A stretch of 37,817 bases of DNA from Lachnospiraceae bacterium (GTDB lineage: Bacteria > Bacillota > Clostridia > Lachnospirales > Lachnospiraceae). Shown here one piece after another: positions 23,432 to 32,350 of the stretch. The number at the start of each line of letters is the position of its first letter. The stretch's first letter is position 1. A program made the translations under genes and the position numbers. The stretch lies in NCBI GenBank assembly GCA_900769115.1, contig CAAGFJ010000043.1:1-37817 (forward strand), read 5' to 3'. The notes beneath the pieces were generated by a model. That model did no database searches and was not told the origin of the DNA. It saw nothing but the letters and a program-made list of their open reading frames with translations.

Positions 23432-24181
23432 CTATTTACTCTTTGCATAACGGGTTACGCTCTCGTTCGTGTTCTCACCCGGATATGTCTCAGTCTCCAA
23501 TACTCTTCCAACAGCCACATACTTCCGATACTTATAATCTGATATTACAATACCAGTTGTCTCCGTAGACGCATGTACCACCTTGCCATTACCGATATAC
23601 AATGCAACATGAGAACAAGATCTCTTGCTTGATCCGTAGAAGATCAAATCACCCGGCTTAATATTCTTCATCTTCACCTTCTTGGTATCTGCTATCTGTG
23701 AATATGAATTATGTGTTAAACTGTATCCAAACTTCTTATATACAGCTAATGTAAATCCAGAACAATCCGTACCCTTGGTAAGGCTTGTTCCTCCATAACG
23801 ATACCTGTTGCCGACATACTTAAGTGCAAAGCTTACGACCTGCTTCTGCTCAACAGACATTCCTGTATAATCTACAACCGTAACACGGCTCGTATATCTC
23901 TTACCGTCCAGCTTTGCAGTAACAATTGCACTACCTACCGAAACCGGTGTTAATAAACCATCTTCTACCTTAACAACCTTGCTGTCTGAAGATGTCCAGC
24001 TGTCTGCTTCCTCCTCGATATCATATGTAGGATCTACCAGATCTAACTGAGCAGTCGTTCCTTTCTCTAATACCATCTTCTTATTATTCATCTTCAATGC
24101 AGCTTGTACATCTGCAGAAAAGAACATCATCATCCCAAATGTAAATAAAAGTGTAATAAATGCTAACCCTTTGCGTCTCAT
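23432..24181 (-). CDS. Secreted NlpC/P60 (C40) peptidoglycan hydrolase with Ig-like domain
   Basis: A 249-residue protein with a signal peptide (MRRKGLAFITLLFTFGMMMFF, cleavage probably after AQA-like VQA at about 27). A Big2-like domain (about 28-104, including SWTSSDSKVVKVEDGLLTPVSVGSAIVTAKLDG) precedes the C-terminal NlpC/P60 domain. The catalytic triad is C140 (TDCSGF), H191 (CSHVALYIG) and H203 (VVHAST). It should cleave peptide stems in peptidoglycan, typically between gamma-D-Glu and the diamino acid. It has its own weak promoter around 24198-24226 and ends at the shared hairpin. The single Ig-like domain probably positions the enzyme in the wall. Confidence 0.9.
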   Translation of the reverse strand: MRRKGLAFITLLFTFGMMMFFSADVQAALKMNNKKMVLEKGTTAQLDLVDPTYDIEEEADSWTSSDSKVVKVEDGLLTPVSVGSAIVTAKLDGKRYTSRVTVVDYTGMSVEQKQVVSFALKYVGNRYRYGGTSLTKGTDCSGFTLAVYKKFGYSLTHNSYSQIADTKKVKMKNIKPGDLIFYGSSKRSCSHVALYIGNGKVVHASTETTGIVISDYKYRKYVAVGRVLETETYPGENTNESVTRYAKSK

Positions 24182-24230
24182 TCATCTATTCCTTCCCGAT
24201 ATTATGATTACTTGTTTCATATACCAAGAT

Positions 24231-25070
24231 TTATTTTAACACATTTTTTACATTTTTCAAGGTTTTTTTGAAATAAACGTAACATTTTTGTAACAACTTC
24301 TTTTGAGAATCTTCAGTATCTTGTGTTACAGTCAATAATGCGGCACAAATTACACTACTGACAGGTATAATCAACAGGCAGCCCATACCGCCCGTAAGCA
24401 GACCGGCAAGTTCCTTAAATAAGGCTTTTGAATTAATAATATAAGCAAATTCATCTTCATTTTTCATGAACAACACTGCCAGCATAATACTTTCTCCTAC
24501 TCCTGCAAAAAACAAAGTATTCACGGTAGTCCCTAAAATATCTTTTCCCACCGCCATTCCTGATACAAAAAGCTGCTTTCCATTTAAGTCCTTTTTATTT
24601 TCATGTACCTCATTCATTGCTGTCGTAACCGCAACCGCCGTATCCATAACTGCACCTAGAAGTCCAAGCACAATTGCAGACAACATAACTGCCGACATAG
24701 ACACCTGCAAATCTGATGACAGATACATACTAATCTCTTCATATTGCTCTATCTCATTATATCCGCTGATTCCTGCTGCCCAAAGCAACGGCCCCGCCGT
24801 CATCATAATAAGCAGAATCACAAAAACAACTGAGATGACCGCCGCATGCATTTTGGCATTTACACCATTCTGGACATATATAACCGTAATTACGATAAAT
24901 ACACTAATTGCAAAGGTTGTAGGAATCGGTGGTGCTCCCCAGGAAATAGCATATACATTTACTAATAAGGCAAGCAGCGTTCTCACTAATGCCAAAAAGG
25001 AATCCAATCCACGATTGCCTCCAATGAGTACCATAAGAACAAACAGAATTATCACTAATTTCCATATCAT
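24231..25070 (-). CDS. YibE/F family membrane protein (second of pair)
   Basis: A 279-residue polytopic protein with about seven to eight spans and the YibE/F core ISMYLSSDLQVSMSAVMLSAIVLGLLGAVMDTAVAVTTAMNEV. The GAVMD motif is shared with its upstream neighbour (GSLGAVMDVSISIAAG). The function of this family is unknown. The start at 25070 overlaps the upstream stop (ATGA) and is preceded by a GA-rich AAGGAGAGAGAGG. The two proteins are homologous in the membrane core and are almost certainly partners in one complex. Confidence 0.85.
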   Translation of the reverse strand: MIWKLVIILFVLMVLIGGNRGLDSFLALVRTLLALLVNVYAISWGAPPIPTTFAISVFIVITVIYVQNGVNAKMHAAVISVVFVILLIMMTAGPLLWAAGISGYNEIEQYEEISMYLSSDLQVSMSAVMLSAIVLGLLGAVMDTAVAVTTAMNEVHENKKDLNGKQLFVSGMAVGKDILGTTVNTLFFAGVGESIMLAVLFMKNEDEFAYIINSKALFKELAGLLTGGMGCLLIIPVSSVICAALLTVTQDTEDSQKKLLQKCYVYFKKTLKNVKNVLK

Positions 25071-26182
25071 AATCCTCTCTCTCCTTTCCACCCACGCAAT
25101 ATAACCGCTGAAAGAAATCCTGCAACCGGAATAGCCAGTACAATTCCTATCGCTCCCATAAGAAATCGAATCAATTCAAATACAAGTTGAAAATTAATTA
25201 AATGATACAACGTATAGCCATTTTTAATCTTAATGACCAGCATCGGAATAGCACTACTGATATATGTGAAAAAGAGCACATTAATCATCGTTCCCATAAT
25301 GTCATATCCCATCTCCCGGATTGAACAAATCAGATTTTTCCATGATATATCCGGACTTCGATAAAGTATCTCCGTTACCCCTGCAGCAATGCTGATCGAC
25401 ACATCCATAACTGCACCCAGGCTCCCCATTAATATACCGGTTAAAAAAAGTTCAGAAAGACCGGATGGATTCACCATATAATCCATCATTTCATATGGCA
25501 GACGCTCAGACGTATGAAGAACCAGTTCATAGATAGCATAGCAGATTCCTGTCGTTGTCAAAGATGCCGCAATCGCCACTAATGTCTTTTTATGAAATCC
25601 TCCCGCACACACCAGCGTAACCACATTAAAAACCAGCACCAGTATATACGTCATCCGAATCAAATCCCCGCCATCCCCATACCAGGATAACGCATATAAA
25701 AAAATGATTACATTAATTCCGACAGAAGCAGCTATGATCCATCCCTTCTTACCATTTAAGGCAAGCAGCAGCATAAGAAACATACTCATCAGACACGCAA
25801 GAAAAAAATCTCTTTTCTTTCCGTTAATTGTTCCCGAAGACTCCTGCTTGTGCAATGATACAAAAATCTGTTGTCCCACATAGTATCTCTCATCATTGAT
25901 ACCCGACTTAGAATATGTATTTTCTAATGTAATCTGTTCTCCCTTTCTTGTCCCATTTAACACCTTTGCCTTGATTACCTGATCATAATACTTCTCTTTT
26001 TCTTCATTGGGTCCCTCTTCCATATGAGAGAATGTATTCTTTACGGATATCACACGTGCAACAGTATTGGTATATAGAAATGCATCTTTTTCCACGAAAA
26101 GAAGAGCTGCTACAACAATTAGCAACAGCCCCAGCACATATCCTTTTTTAAATGATATTACATATTCACGTTCCTGCTTCAT
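25067..26182 (-). CDS. YibE/F family membrane protein (first of pair)
   Basis: A 371-residue protein. An N-terminal span (about 12-30) is followed by an extracytoplasmic OB-like stretch (about 35-125, with VIKAKVLNGTRKGEQITLENTY and GQQIFVSLHK). About seven spans follow, with the family motif GSLGAVMDVSISIAAGVTEI. The N-terminal domain is the part missing from the downstream homologue. The ATG overlaps the luxS stop (TAATG), so it is translationally coupled to luxS. Function unknown; no link of YibE/F to methyl recycling is established. Confidence 0.85.
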   Translation of the reverse strand: MKQEREYVISFKKGYVLGLLLIVVAALLFVEKDAFLYTNTVARVISVKNTFSHMEEGPNEEKEKYYDQVIKAKVLNGTRKGEQITLENTYSKSGINDERYYVGQQIFVSLHKQESSGTINGKKRDFFLACLMSMFLMLLLALNGKKGWIIAASVGINVIIFLYALSWYGDGGDLIRMTYILVLVFNVVTLVCAGGFHKKTLVAIAASLTTTGICYAIYELVLHTSERLPYEMMDYMVNPSGLSELFLTGILMGSLGAVMDVSISIAAGVTEILYRSPDISWKNLICSIREMGYDIMGTMINVLFFTYISSAIPMLVIKIKNGYTLYHLINFQLVFELIRFLMGAIGIVLAIPVAGFLSAVILRGWKGERGL

Positions 26183-26661
26183 TATTCCGGATACACCATT
26201 CTATCTTCCGATATTCCACACAACACTTCTTCGTAATACTTCTTTGCCACATACCGTGCCATTGGCAGGTTCATATCCAGATAATTACCGCAGTCTCTTG
26301 CACACGCTCCTGGAACCTCATCATCAAAATCCTTCATAAATGCATACATCTCTGTCACAAGATCCACAATGTCCCCTGACTCATAATCGCCTGCTAAGAT
26401 CAGATAGAATCCGGTTCTGCATCCCATCGGTCCAAAATAGATAACCTTTTCCTTCCATGTCGGATGGTTTCTCAAAAACGTAGCCCCTAAATGTTCTAAG
26501 GTGTGTACTTCTGCTGTGTTCATGACTGGCTCATAATTCGGTCTGGTCATTCTAAGATCAAAGGTTGTAACCACCTCATTGCCTACTTTATCCTTCCTTG
26601 ATACATATATTCCCGGTAACAATGTTAAATGATTCACTGTAAAGCTTGCTATCTTATCCAT
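26182..26661 (-). CDS. luxS: S-ribosylhomocysteine lyase LuxS
   Basis: The 159-residue enzyme cleaves S-ribosylhomocysteine to homocysteine and DPD, the precursor of AI-2. The metal ligands H53 and H57 (HTLEH) and C124 (ARDCGNY) are present, as is the catalytic Cys near 81 (GPMGCRTGFY). Length is normal. The start at 26661 follows AAAGGAAG; the frame extends upstream without a better site. It lies 68 bp after mtnN, whose product makes its substrate, so the two genes complete S-adenosylhomocysteine detoxification. It is translationally coupled to the yibE/F-like gene. Confidence 0.95.
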   Translation of the reverse strand: MDKIASFTVNHLTLLPGIYVSRKDKVGNEVVTTFDLRMTRPNYEPVMNTAEVHTLEHLGATFLRNHPTWKEKVIYFGPMGCRTGFYLILAGDYESGDIVDLVTEMYAFMKDFDDEVPGACARDCGNYLDMNLPMARYVAKKYYEEVLCGISEDRMVYPE

Positions 26662-26729
26662 AATTACATCTTCCTTTCTGGTAACGATAATCTCTACGCA
26701 CACTAACCTATATCACATCAATCCGTATC

Positions 26730-27422
26730 CTATAATTCCTCGCAAAGTGCCAGCAACAGTTTCACGGAATGTTCGATTGCCTTTGCCTCAAATGCCGGAT
26801 AATCCACTGATGCAGAATCATCTGCCTTATCTGAAATTGCCCGGATGATCAGAAATGGAATTCCATTCAGATAAGCCGCATGTGCAATCGCAGCTCCTTC
26901 CATCTCGGTACAGTATCCTGCAAAGTTCTCAATCAGCCATTCTTTTTTTGCCTTATCCGATATAAACTGATCACCGCTCACAACTCTGCCTTCAAAGACA
27001 GCCACCTCCGGATTCACCCTTTCACAGGTTGTCTTTGCAATCTTACGCAGCCTTTCATCTGCAACAAATGACAATGTATCCATTCTTGGAATCTGTCCCA
27101 CCGGATACCCAAATGCTACTGCATCCATGTCATGCTCTAGCGCATCCGTGGATAATACAATATCACCAATATTGATATCCGCATTCAACGAACCTGCAAT
27201 CCCTGTATTGATCACGGCATCCACTTCGTATACATCTGCCAGTATTTGTGTGCATATGGCTGCATTAACCTTACCAATACCGGAGCGCACTACCACAACC
27301 GGATGTCCCTTTACCATTCCCTTCATGAAATCCATAGAGGCAATCGTCTTTTCCTCTACTTGTTCCATATGTTCTTTGATCTTTGCAACCTCTTCATCCA
27401 TTGCACCAATAATTCCTAACAT
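26730..27422 (-). CDS. mtnN: 5'-methylthioadenosine/S-adenosylhomocysteine nucleosidase
   Basis: The 230-residue MTA/SAH nucleosidase (Pfs) removes adenine from methylthioadenosine and S-adenosylhomocysteine. Seen are MLGIIGAMDEEV at the N-terminus (active-site Glu in DEEV), the NTGIAGSL phosphate/ribose loop, TEMEGAAIAH near 172-181 and the catalytic Asp near 198 in RAISDKADD. GGGAG precedes the start. It follows a two-component pair by 33 bp on the same strand, so it may be read through from that operon, and it precedes luxS, the next enzyme of the pathway. Confidence 0.95.
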   Translation of the reverse strand: MLGIIGAMDEEVAKIKEHMEQVEEKTIASMDFMKGMVKGHPVVVVRSGIGKVNAAICTQILADVYEVDAVINTGIAGSLNADINIGDIVLSTDALEHDMDAVAFGYPVGQIPRMDTLSFVADERLRKIAKTTCERVNPEVAVFEGRVVSGDQFISDKAKKEWLIENFAGYCTEMEGAAIAHAAYLNGIPFLIIRAISDKADDSASVDYPAFEAKAIEHSVKLLLALCEEL

Positions 27423-27455
27423 GCTCCCTTTCCTTTCTTCTAGCTCTATATTCTT

Positions 27456-28817
27456 CTAATGGGGATTCACTGCCTGTAAAGGAACTGTTAACTTGACGGT
27501 AAATTCCCCTTCCATCTCATAAGTCTTAAACTCTCCATGCTGTAGTTTCATAATACGATTACAGGTAATCAGACCAATATTCGTACTCTCCTGCTTATCC
27601 AGATTCTCCCGAATGGCATTCCTTACCCGGATTACGATCGTATCCTGCTCTTTGTTTGCAATAATCTCAATCGGTTTGTTCACATCCGCATATTTGCTTA
27701 AGTTAGACAAAATGTTATTCAGCACTCTCTGCATATATCTCACATGAATCATACAATTGCCTGCATTCTCCTCTACATGATTATGTGCAACAATCTGAAA
27801 TCCATGCTCTTCCAGACTTAAGAACTGATTCTCTACAAGATCCATAACCAGTTCAAATGCCGGAACCGGCTCCACATCAATCTGCTTACGGTCTTCTCCA
27901 TATAACAGAAAATACTCAAACAACTCATCGGACAGATCCTTAATCTCTTTCGTCTTGGCAAGAGATAATTCCAGATATCTCTTACACTGTTCCGGATCTG
28001 TTACACGATTCATATTCAAAATCTCCAGATATCCCGTCAGTGTGGTGAGTGGAGTTCGCAGATCATGTGACATAGCCGTTACCAGATCCCGGTTTGCCTG
28101 TATCATCATCTTCTCCTTACGCATATTCTCAATGACAGATAACCGCATCTGTTCAATTCCACGTGCCAGATTCCCAATCTCATCCTCGCCTTTGATCGTA
28201 ATGGGATATTCCAGATTACCACCTTCCAGAATCTGTAATTCCTTCTCGATCTGATTAATGTAACCGAATTTGCCCTTCAGCAGACTGGACAGAAGTATCA
28301 CAAACAGTATAACACTAATACAGATTGCTGCAACCCATACATAATTACTGTATCTCCAATATTCATAGCAGAACATATCCACACTCGCAGTCGAACCATC
28401 TGTCAGTACCAGGGTATACAGATTATTGGAATCGATCAGTTCATTGCTTGTATGAGAATCGGCAAGCGTTGCTGCATCCATCCTTTCTGTACTATCATCA
28501 TACAAATCCCCATCGTCCGAGTTAAAGATCAACCGATTATTCTGATAGATAGACACATATACATAAGGATTATCCTCCGACCAGTTCTCTAACTGTGCAA
28601 TCTGATCTACGGTAATCTGATGATCCGATACATATTCCTGCAGATTCTCCATGTAGCGTTGTTGGAATGTCTTATTCATCTTATCATTATTGAAAATCTT
28701 ATCAACCGCGCCCGTTCCCATATGAATCAACAGATACCCACAACCTAATGCCACCAGCACGGCAAATGCAACTGCTCCTAACAGATACCACATCAATCTT
28801 GTTCGCAGGGTATACAT
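27456..28817 (-). CDS. HAMP sensor histidine kinase with atypical ATPase domain
   Basis: A 453-residue kinase with two spans (about 10-35 and 158-180) bracketing an extracytoplasmic sensor. HAMP covers about 185-235, and H251 lies in MSHDLRTPLTTL. The N box is NNILSNLSKYAD. The usual D-x-G-x-G (G1) motif is absent: VIRVRNAI stands in its place, followed by ESTNIGLITCNRI as the G2-like box. Similar variants occur in Clostridia, so activity is not excluded. The start at 28817 is 4 bp after the regulator stop, in a coupled arrangement. Confidence 0.88.
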   Translation of the reverse strand: MYTLRTRLMWYLLGAVAFAVLVALGCGYLLIHMGTGAVDKIFNNDKMNKTFQQRYMENLQEYVSDHQITVDQIAQLENWSEDNPYVYVSIYQNNRLIFNSDDGDLYDDSTERMDAATLADSHTSNELIDSNNLYTLVLTDGSTASVDMFCYEYWRYSNYVWVAAICISVILFVILLSSLLKGKFGYINQIEKELQILEGGNLEYPITIKGEDEIGNLARGIEQMRLSVIENMRKEKMMIQANRDLVTAMSHDLRTPLTTLTGYLEILNMNRVTDPEQCKRYLELSLAKTKEIKDLSDELFEYFLLYGEDRKQIDVEPVPAFELVMDLVENQFLSLEEHGFQIVAHNHVEENAGNCMIHVRYMQRVLNNILSNLSKYADVNKPIEIIANKEQDTIVIRVRNAIRENLDKQESTNIGLITCNRIMKLQHGEFKTYEMEGEFTVKLTVPLQAVNPH

Positions 28818-28821
28818 TACT

Positions 28822-29514
28822 CTAGACAACTCGATATCCCCTTCCCCAGATGTTGTGTAAATACTTTGCATTTGGACCTGTATCGCCTAGCTTCTTACGT
28901 ATATTCCGTATATGAACCATAACTGTATTCGTAGAATTCGGCATGTACACTTCTTCCCATACTGCCTCATAAATCTCCTTTGCCGTAAAGATATGATTCC
29001 GGTTCGATGCTAACAATAACAGGATACGATATTCAATCTCTGTCAAAGAAATCTCTTCGCCATCTCTCACAACCTGTTGCAATTCCGTATCCAGCACAAT
29101 ATCCTGAATCACAATCTGCGATCTCGAATGATCGTTGTCTTTCTCAATATGCGGTCTTTTCAATAAAGCCTTCACCCGTAATAACAATTCTGTACAGGAA
29201 AATGGTTTAGTCAAATAATCATCTCCACCTGCTTCAAATCCTTCAATCAGATCGGATTCCGCTGACTTCGCCGTCAAAAACAGTACAGGAACCTCTGCCT
29301 TTTCACGGATTCTCGCACAGGCATTAATTCCATCACATTCCGGCATCATAATATCCAGAATCACTAAGGAAATCTCTGAATTAAACTTCGTTACTGCCTC
29401 TTCTCCATTCACAGCCAGCACGACTTCAAAGCCCGCATCCTCTAACATGATGCGTACAACTTCCCGTATGTCCCTTGCATCATCTGCAACTAATATTTTC
29501 TGTTTCTCTGACAT
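28822..29514 (-). CDS. OmpR/PhoB-family response regulator
   Basis: A 230-residue regulator with a receiver domain (acidic pair D11-D12, phospho-acceptor D54 in LVILDIMMPECDG, T in FLTAK, K in LTKPF). The C-terminal winged helix ends NTVMVHIRNIRKKLGD...YLHNIWGRGYRVV. The start at 29514 is preceded by AAAGG 11 bases up; the ATG at 29547 has no site. It forms an operon with the kinase that follows and possibly with mtnN-luxS-yibEF. The sensed signal is unknown. Confidence 0.92.
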   Translation of the reverse strand: MSEKQKILVADDARDIREVVRIMLEDAGFEVVLAVNGEEAVTKFNSEISLVILDIMMPECDGINACARIREKAEVPVLFLTAKSAESDLIEGFEAGGDDYLTKPFSCTELLLRVKALLKRPHIEKDNDHSRSQIVIQDIVLDTELQQVVRDGEEISLTEIEYRILLLLASNRNHIFTAKEIYEAVWEEVYMPNSTNTVMVHIRNIRKKLGDTGPNAKYLHNIWGRGYRVV

Positions 29515-29616
29515 CTTCCACACGCCTTTCTCACGCATTGTATTCATTTTAACCGGGATTAGTATACCAAATTATACAAGAAAAAACTATCCATATCTTT
29601 CGTATTTAAGAATTCT

Positions 29617-30351
29617 TTATTTTTTCTCATTTTCTTTCACAAAATCCTCTAATTCCTGTAATTCTTCCACATCCATCTTCGTATATTCGGCTAATTCCTC
29701 TATCGTTGGTTCTGCTCCATTCTCTTCGGTCAACAGTTTCTTTGCCTCATGTACCAGGCTTAGCTTTCCGACCAGAGACCGCTCCTGCTCGCTCTCATTA
29801 TCTATCTCTGTTGCATAATTCACAATTGCCTGTTCAATGGCCCGTTCCAGTTCCTCTTCCACATCATAGGACTTTTCACAGCCACACAACTCGCTCAGCT
29901 TCATAAAAAGGGCAACATTTCCCTCTTGTACCAAATCTTCTACCAACAACTTAGGCTCCATATATTTGTCTGCAATCTGAAGAACCTTCTTTAAAGAAAA
30001 CATCGAGATCGGTTCAATTGCCTTCTCGTCACCTGCAAGCAATGCCTTATACAAAGTAATCTTTTCTTCTTCCTCATACTGTGGAATTCCCGCCAGATCT
30101 TCTAAATACATCTGATACACCTTCGATTGCTCTGCCTTCTCCTCTTCGTTGCCAGACGAATCTACAGCCTCTTCCTCCGTCTCAGCTTGCGGATTCTTCA
30201 GATAATCCATCACCATCGCCTTCTGTGCATCACTTAAATCCATATCCGCAAAATAACCAAGGATTTCTTCCTCCGTCATCGGTACTTCCGCTGTCCGCAT
30301 AATCTCTGCCACACTTGCAATTGTATCCATAAATGTCTGTTGATCTAACAT
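29617..30351 (-). CDS. Sigma-70-like protein without region 4 and with eroded region 2.3-2.4
   Basis: A 244-residue acidic protein. Residues 82-112 (YLEDLAGIPQYEEEEKITLYKALLAGDEKA) match sigma region 1.2. Residues 113-155 (SLKKVLQIADKYMEPKLLVEDLVQEGNVAL) match regions 2.1-2.2, the RNA polymerase-binding part. The aromatic-rich region 2.3-2.4 needed for -10 recognition is replaced by DVEEELERAIEQAIVNYA. Residues 198-235 (LVHEAKKLLTEENGAEPTIEELAEYTKMDVEEL) match region 3, and the protein ends there with no region 4. Such a protein could bind core polymerase or an anti-sigma but is unlikely to recognise promoters alone. AGGAGG is 8 bases before the start. TTGACA (30425-30430) could be part of its promoter. 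Confidence 0.7.
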   Translation of the reverse strand: MLDQQTFMDTIASVAEIMRTAEVPMTEEEILGYFADMDLSDAQKAMVMDYLKNPQAETEEEAVDSSGNEEEKAEQSKVYQMYLEDLAGIPQYEEEEKITLYKALLAGDEKAIEPISMFSLKKVLQIADKYMEPKLLVEDLVQEGNVALFMKLSELCGCEKSYDVEEELERAIEQAIVNYATEIDNESEQERSLVGKLSLVHEAKKLLTEENGAEPTIEELAEYTKMDVEELQELEDFVKENEKK

Positions 30352-30426
30352 ACCTGAATCCTCCTGTCTCAATATTCCCAATCTTTCCATCCAATCTTAT
30401 TCCTACACAACTTACACAAAAAAATG

Positions 30427-31251
30427 TCAAACCTTCCGAAGTATATCTAACGTATGCGCTCCTGCTCCAATCAGATCCTGCCTTTCACACGTTGCAAAAT
30501 GATATTGCATAAATACTGAAAATGTCTCTTCATCCATTGCATTCAACACCGGACGCATATAATCAGCCGGTCCATCCGGTGACAGGATCTGGATTCGTTC
30601 CATTCCCGCTGCCCGGTTCACCGCATCAATATCCTCAATCCTCACATAATCATATAGATCTTTGGGCTCCGCCTTCGAATGAAAATCCTCCGTCAGACGA
30701 TTCTGTTCCATGCACTCTTTCAGATGATTCTCCTTGAACGCATACGTCAGGACACAATATTCATTCATACAATATGCCACTAATACTATTCCATTCTTCT
30801 TCGTCACCCGCTTTGCTTCCTGCAATGCGCGCACCTTATCTTCCATCGTATATAAATGATACATCGGACCAAACAGCAGCGTCATGTCAAAACTCTCATC
30901 TGCAAACCGCTTAAGGTTCAACGCATTGCCCTGATATGCTTTCACACTGCTGTTCTTCGACTTCAGTATGCCAAGATTATATTTTACCAGTTCAACTGCT
31001 GTCACATCATATCCTTCGTCTGCCAACGCAACGGAGTACCGTCCGGTACCGGCTCCAACATCCAGAATGACCGCCTGCGGCATATCCGCAAGATATTTGT
31101 GAATATATCGCATCGTTGTCATATACTCCACCTGTCCATGCCGGCTTAACAGCCTTTTCTCTTCATTAAACTTATTATAATATTGTTCCAATTCGGTCAT
31201 CTGCTTCGCCATATTATGATCTGATGTCCTTCCTGCCTCTAATTCTGACAT
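30427..31251 (-). CDS. Class I SAM-dependent methyltransferase
   Basis: About 274 residues. Motif I is AVILDVGAGTGRYSVALADEGYDVTAVE, followed by GNALNLKRFADESFDMTLLFGPMYHL (motif II region) and EAKRVTKKNGIVLVAYC, the pattern of small-molecule or general Methyltransf_11/25 enzymes. The target cannot be inferred. The start is uncertain: an ATG at 31251 has GAGG only two bases away, a GTG at 31284 has none, and ATGs at 31212 and 31200 are also possible. It follows the BceS-like kinase gene by a short gap and may be the last member of that operon. Confidence 0.8.
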   Translation of the reverse strand: MSELEAGRTSDHNMAKQMTELEQYYNKFNEEKRLLSRHGQVEYMTTMRYIHKYLADMPQAVILDVGAGTGRYSVALADEGYDVTAVELVKYNLGILKSKNSSVKAYQGNALNLKRFADESFDMTLLFGPMYHLYTMEDKVRALQEAKRVTKKNGIVLVAYCMNEYCVLTYAFKENHLKECMEQNRLTEDFHSKAEPKDLYDYVRIEDIDAVNRAAGMERIQILSPDGPADYMRPVLNAMDEETFSVFMQYHFATCERQDLIGAGAHTLDILRKV

Positions 31252-31308
31252 GTCCTCTGTAACAACAAGTCTTTTGTCAGGCACTAACTATACCATATTT
31301 TATAAAAT

Positions 31309-32346
31309 TTATCTATAGATAACCGGAAATCCCATCCGAATCCAAAAACCCTCTCCCACCTTTGATTCCACATCCAATTGCATGGACAGATCTTTTGCCA
31401 TCTCCCCGACAAGGTAAAGCCCCATTCCGGTTGCCTTCGCCTGTCCGATCACCGTCTTTCCCGTAAATCCTTTATCAAACAAAAATGGCAATTCCCCTTC
31501 TTCCGCACCAAGTCCGTTATCCGATATCTGTAGCCAGATTACATCCCCCTCCTGATAGCTTGTCATTTCAATATAAGAATGTTCTTTCTTGGGATCAATA
31601 TATTTACACGCATTATTAAGAATCTGTTCTAAGATGAAATGTAATCCCTTACAGTCTGTCAGCACCACCTCACTGCCAACCCTGTTTCTCCATTCGATCA
31701 CCTGGCCATCTTCATATGCCGTATATTCTTCCAACACCTCTTCACAGACCTTGCACAGACAGATCTCATCCATCACATAATCCTTGTGTACCGCCTTGAG
31801 TCTCGCATAATATAAGATCTGCGTCACATACTCCTGCATCTTTCGATTTGAATAATCCATCTTCTTATACACATCTGCTGACATCTCTTCTTTGCGGTTT
31901 TCTAATATTAAAGTTACCAGGGAAAGAGGAATCTTAATCTCGTGTGCCCAGGCTTCTATATAATCTTCGTACTCTTTCTTCTCCTGCATTAACTGCTGTT
32001 CTCTCTGTCCTAACTCCTGAATACGATCATATGCGAATTCGTATACTGCCCGCTTATCGGAGGGCATCTGTTGCCATCTTTCCTTCTCTTCCGGCATCAG
32101 TTTCTGATTGTCCGACATATCAAAAAATATCTTTTGCAGCTGTTGCTGCTGTCGTCTCTCCTTCCGAATATGAAGTCCCACTCCAACCACAAACAAAAGG
32201 ATTGAAACCCCTAAGAATAATAGAAATAATACACCAAATGATCTTGCATCCATTAACCACAAAAAGCCGCCGGTAAATACATCCATTACCAGCAGCACGA
32301 TTAAAAATATCCCATATTCGCGACACCATTTCCACCAATCTTTCAT
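31309..32346 (-). CDS. BceS-type intramembrane-sensing histidine kinase
   Basis: A 345-residue kinase with two closely spaced spans (about 12-32 and 37-58) and almost no extracytoplasmic loop, as in BceS/GraS. H135 lies in WAHEIKIPLSLV, the family form of the H box. The N box is EQILNNACKY, G1 is ISDNGLGA and G2 is GMGLYLVGEMAKDL. Such kinases do not sense peptides themselves but read the state of the associated ABC transporter. It starts 4 bp after the regulator stop. Confidence 0.92.
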   Translation of the reverse strand: MKDWWKWCREYGIFLIVLLVMDVFTGGFLWLMDARSFGVLFLLFLGVSILLFVVGVGLHIRKERRQQQQLQKIFFDMSDNQKLMPEEKERWQQMPSDKRAVYEFAYDRIQELGQREQQLMQEKKEYEDYIEAWAHEIKIPLSLVTLILENRKEEMSADVYKKMDYSNRKMQEYVTQILYYARLKAVHKDYVMDEICLCKVCEEVLEEYTAYEDGQVIEWRNRVGSEVVLTDCKGLHFILEQILNNACKYIDPKKEHSYIEMTSYQEGDVIWLQISDNGLGAEEGELPFLFDKGFTGKTVIGQAKATGMGLYLVGEMAKDLSMQLDVESKVGEGFWIRMGFPVIYR

Positions 32347-32350
32347 ACCA

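Noticed and set aside
26662..26729. SAM- or SAH-type riboswitch ahead of luxS
   Set aside because: The gap is only 68 bases with no recognisable conserved core or terminator/antiterminator pair.
30427..31251. Methyltransferase as part of a restriction-modification system with the Mrr-like genes
   Set aside because: It is over 20 kb away, has no DPPY/NPPY DNA-methylase motif and resembles small-molecule methyltransferases.
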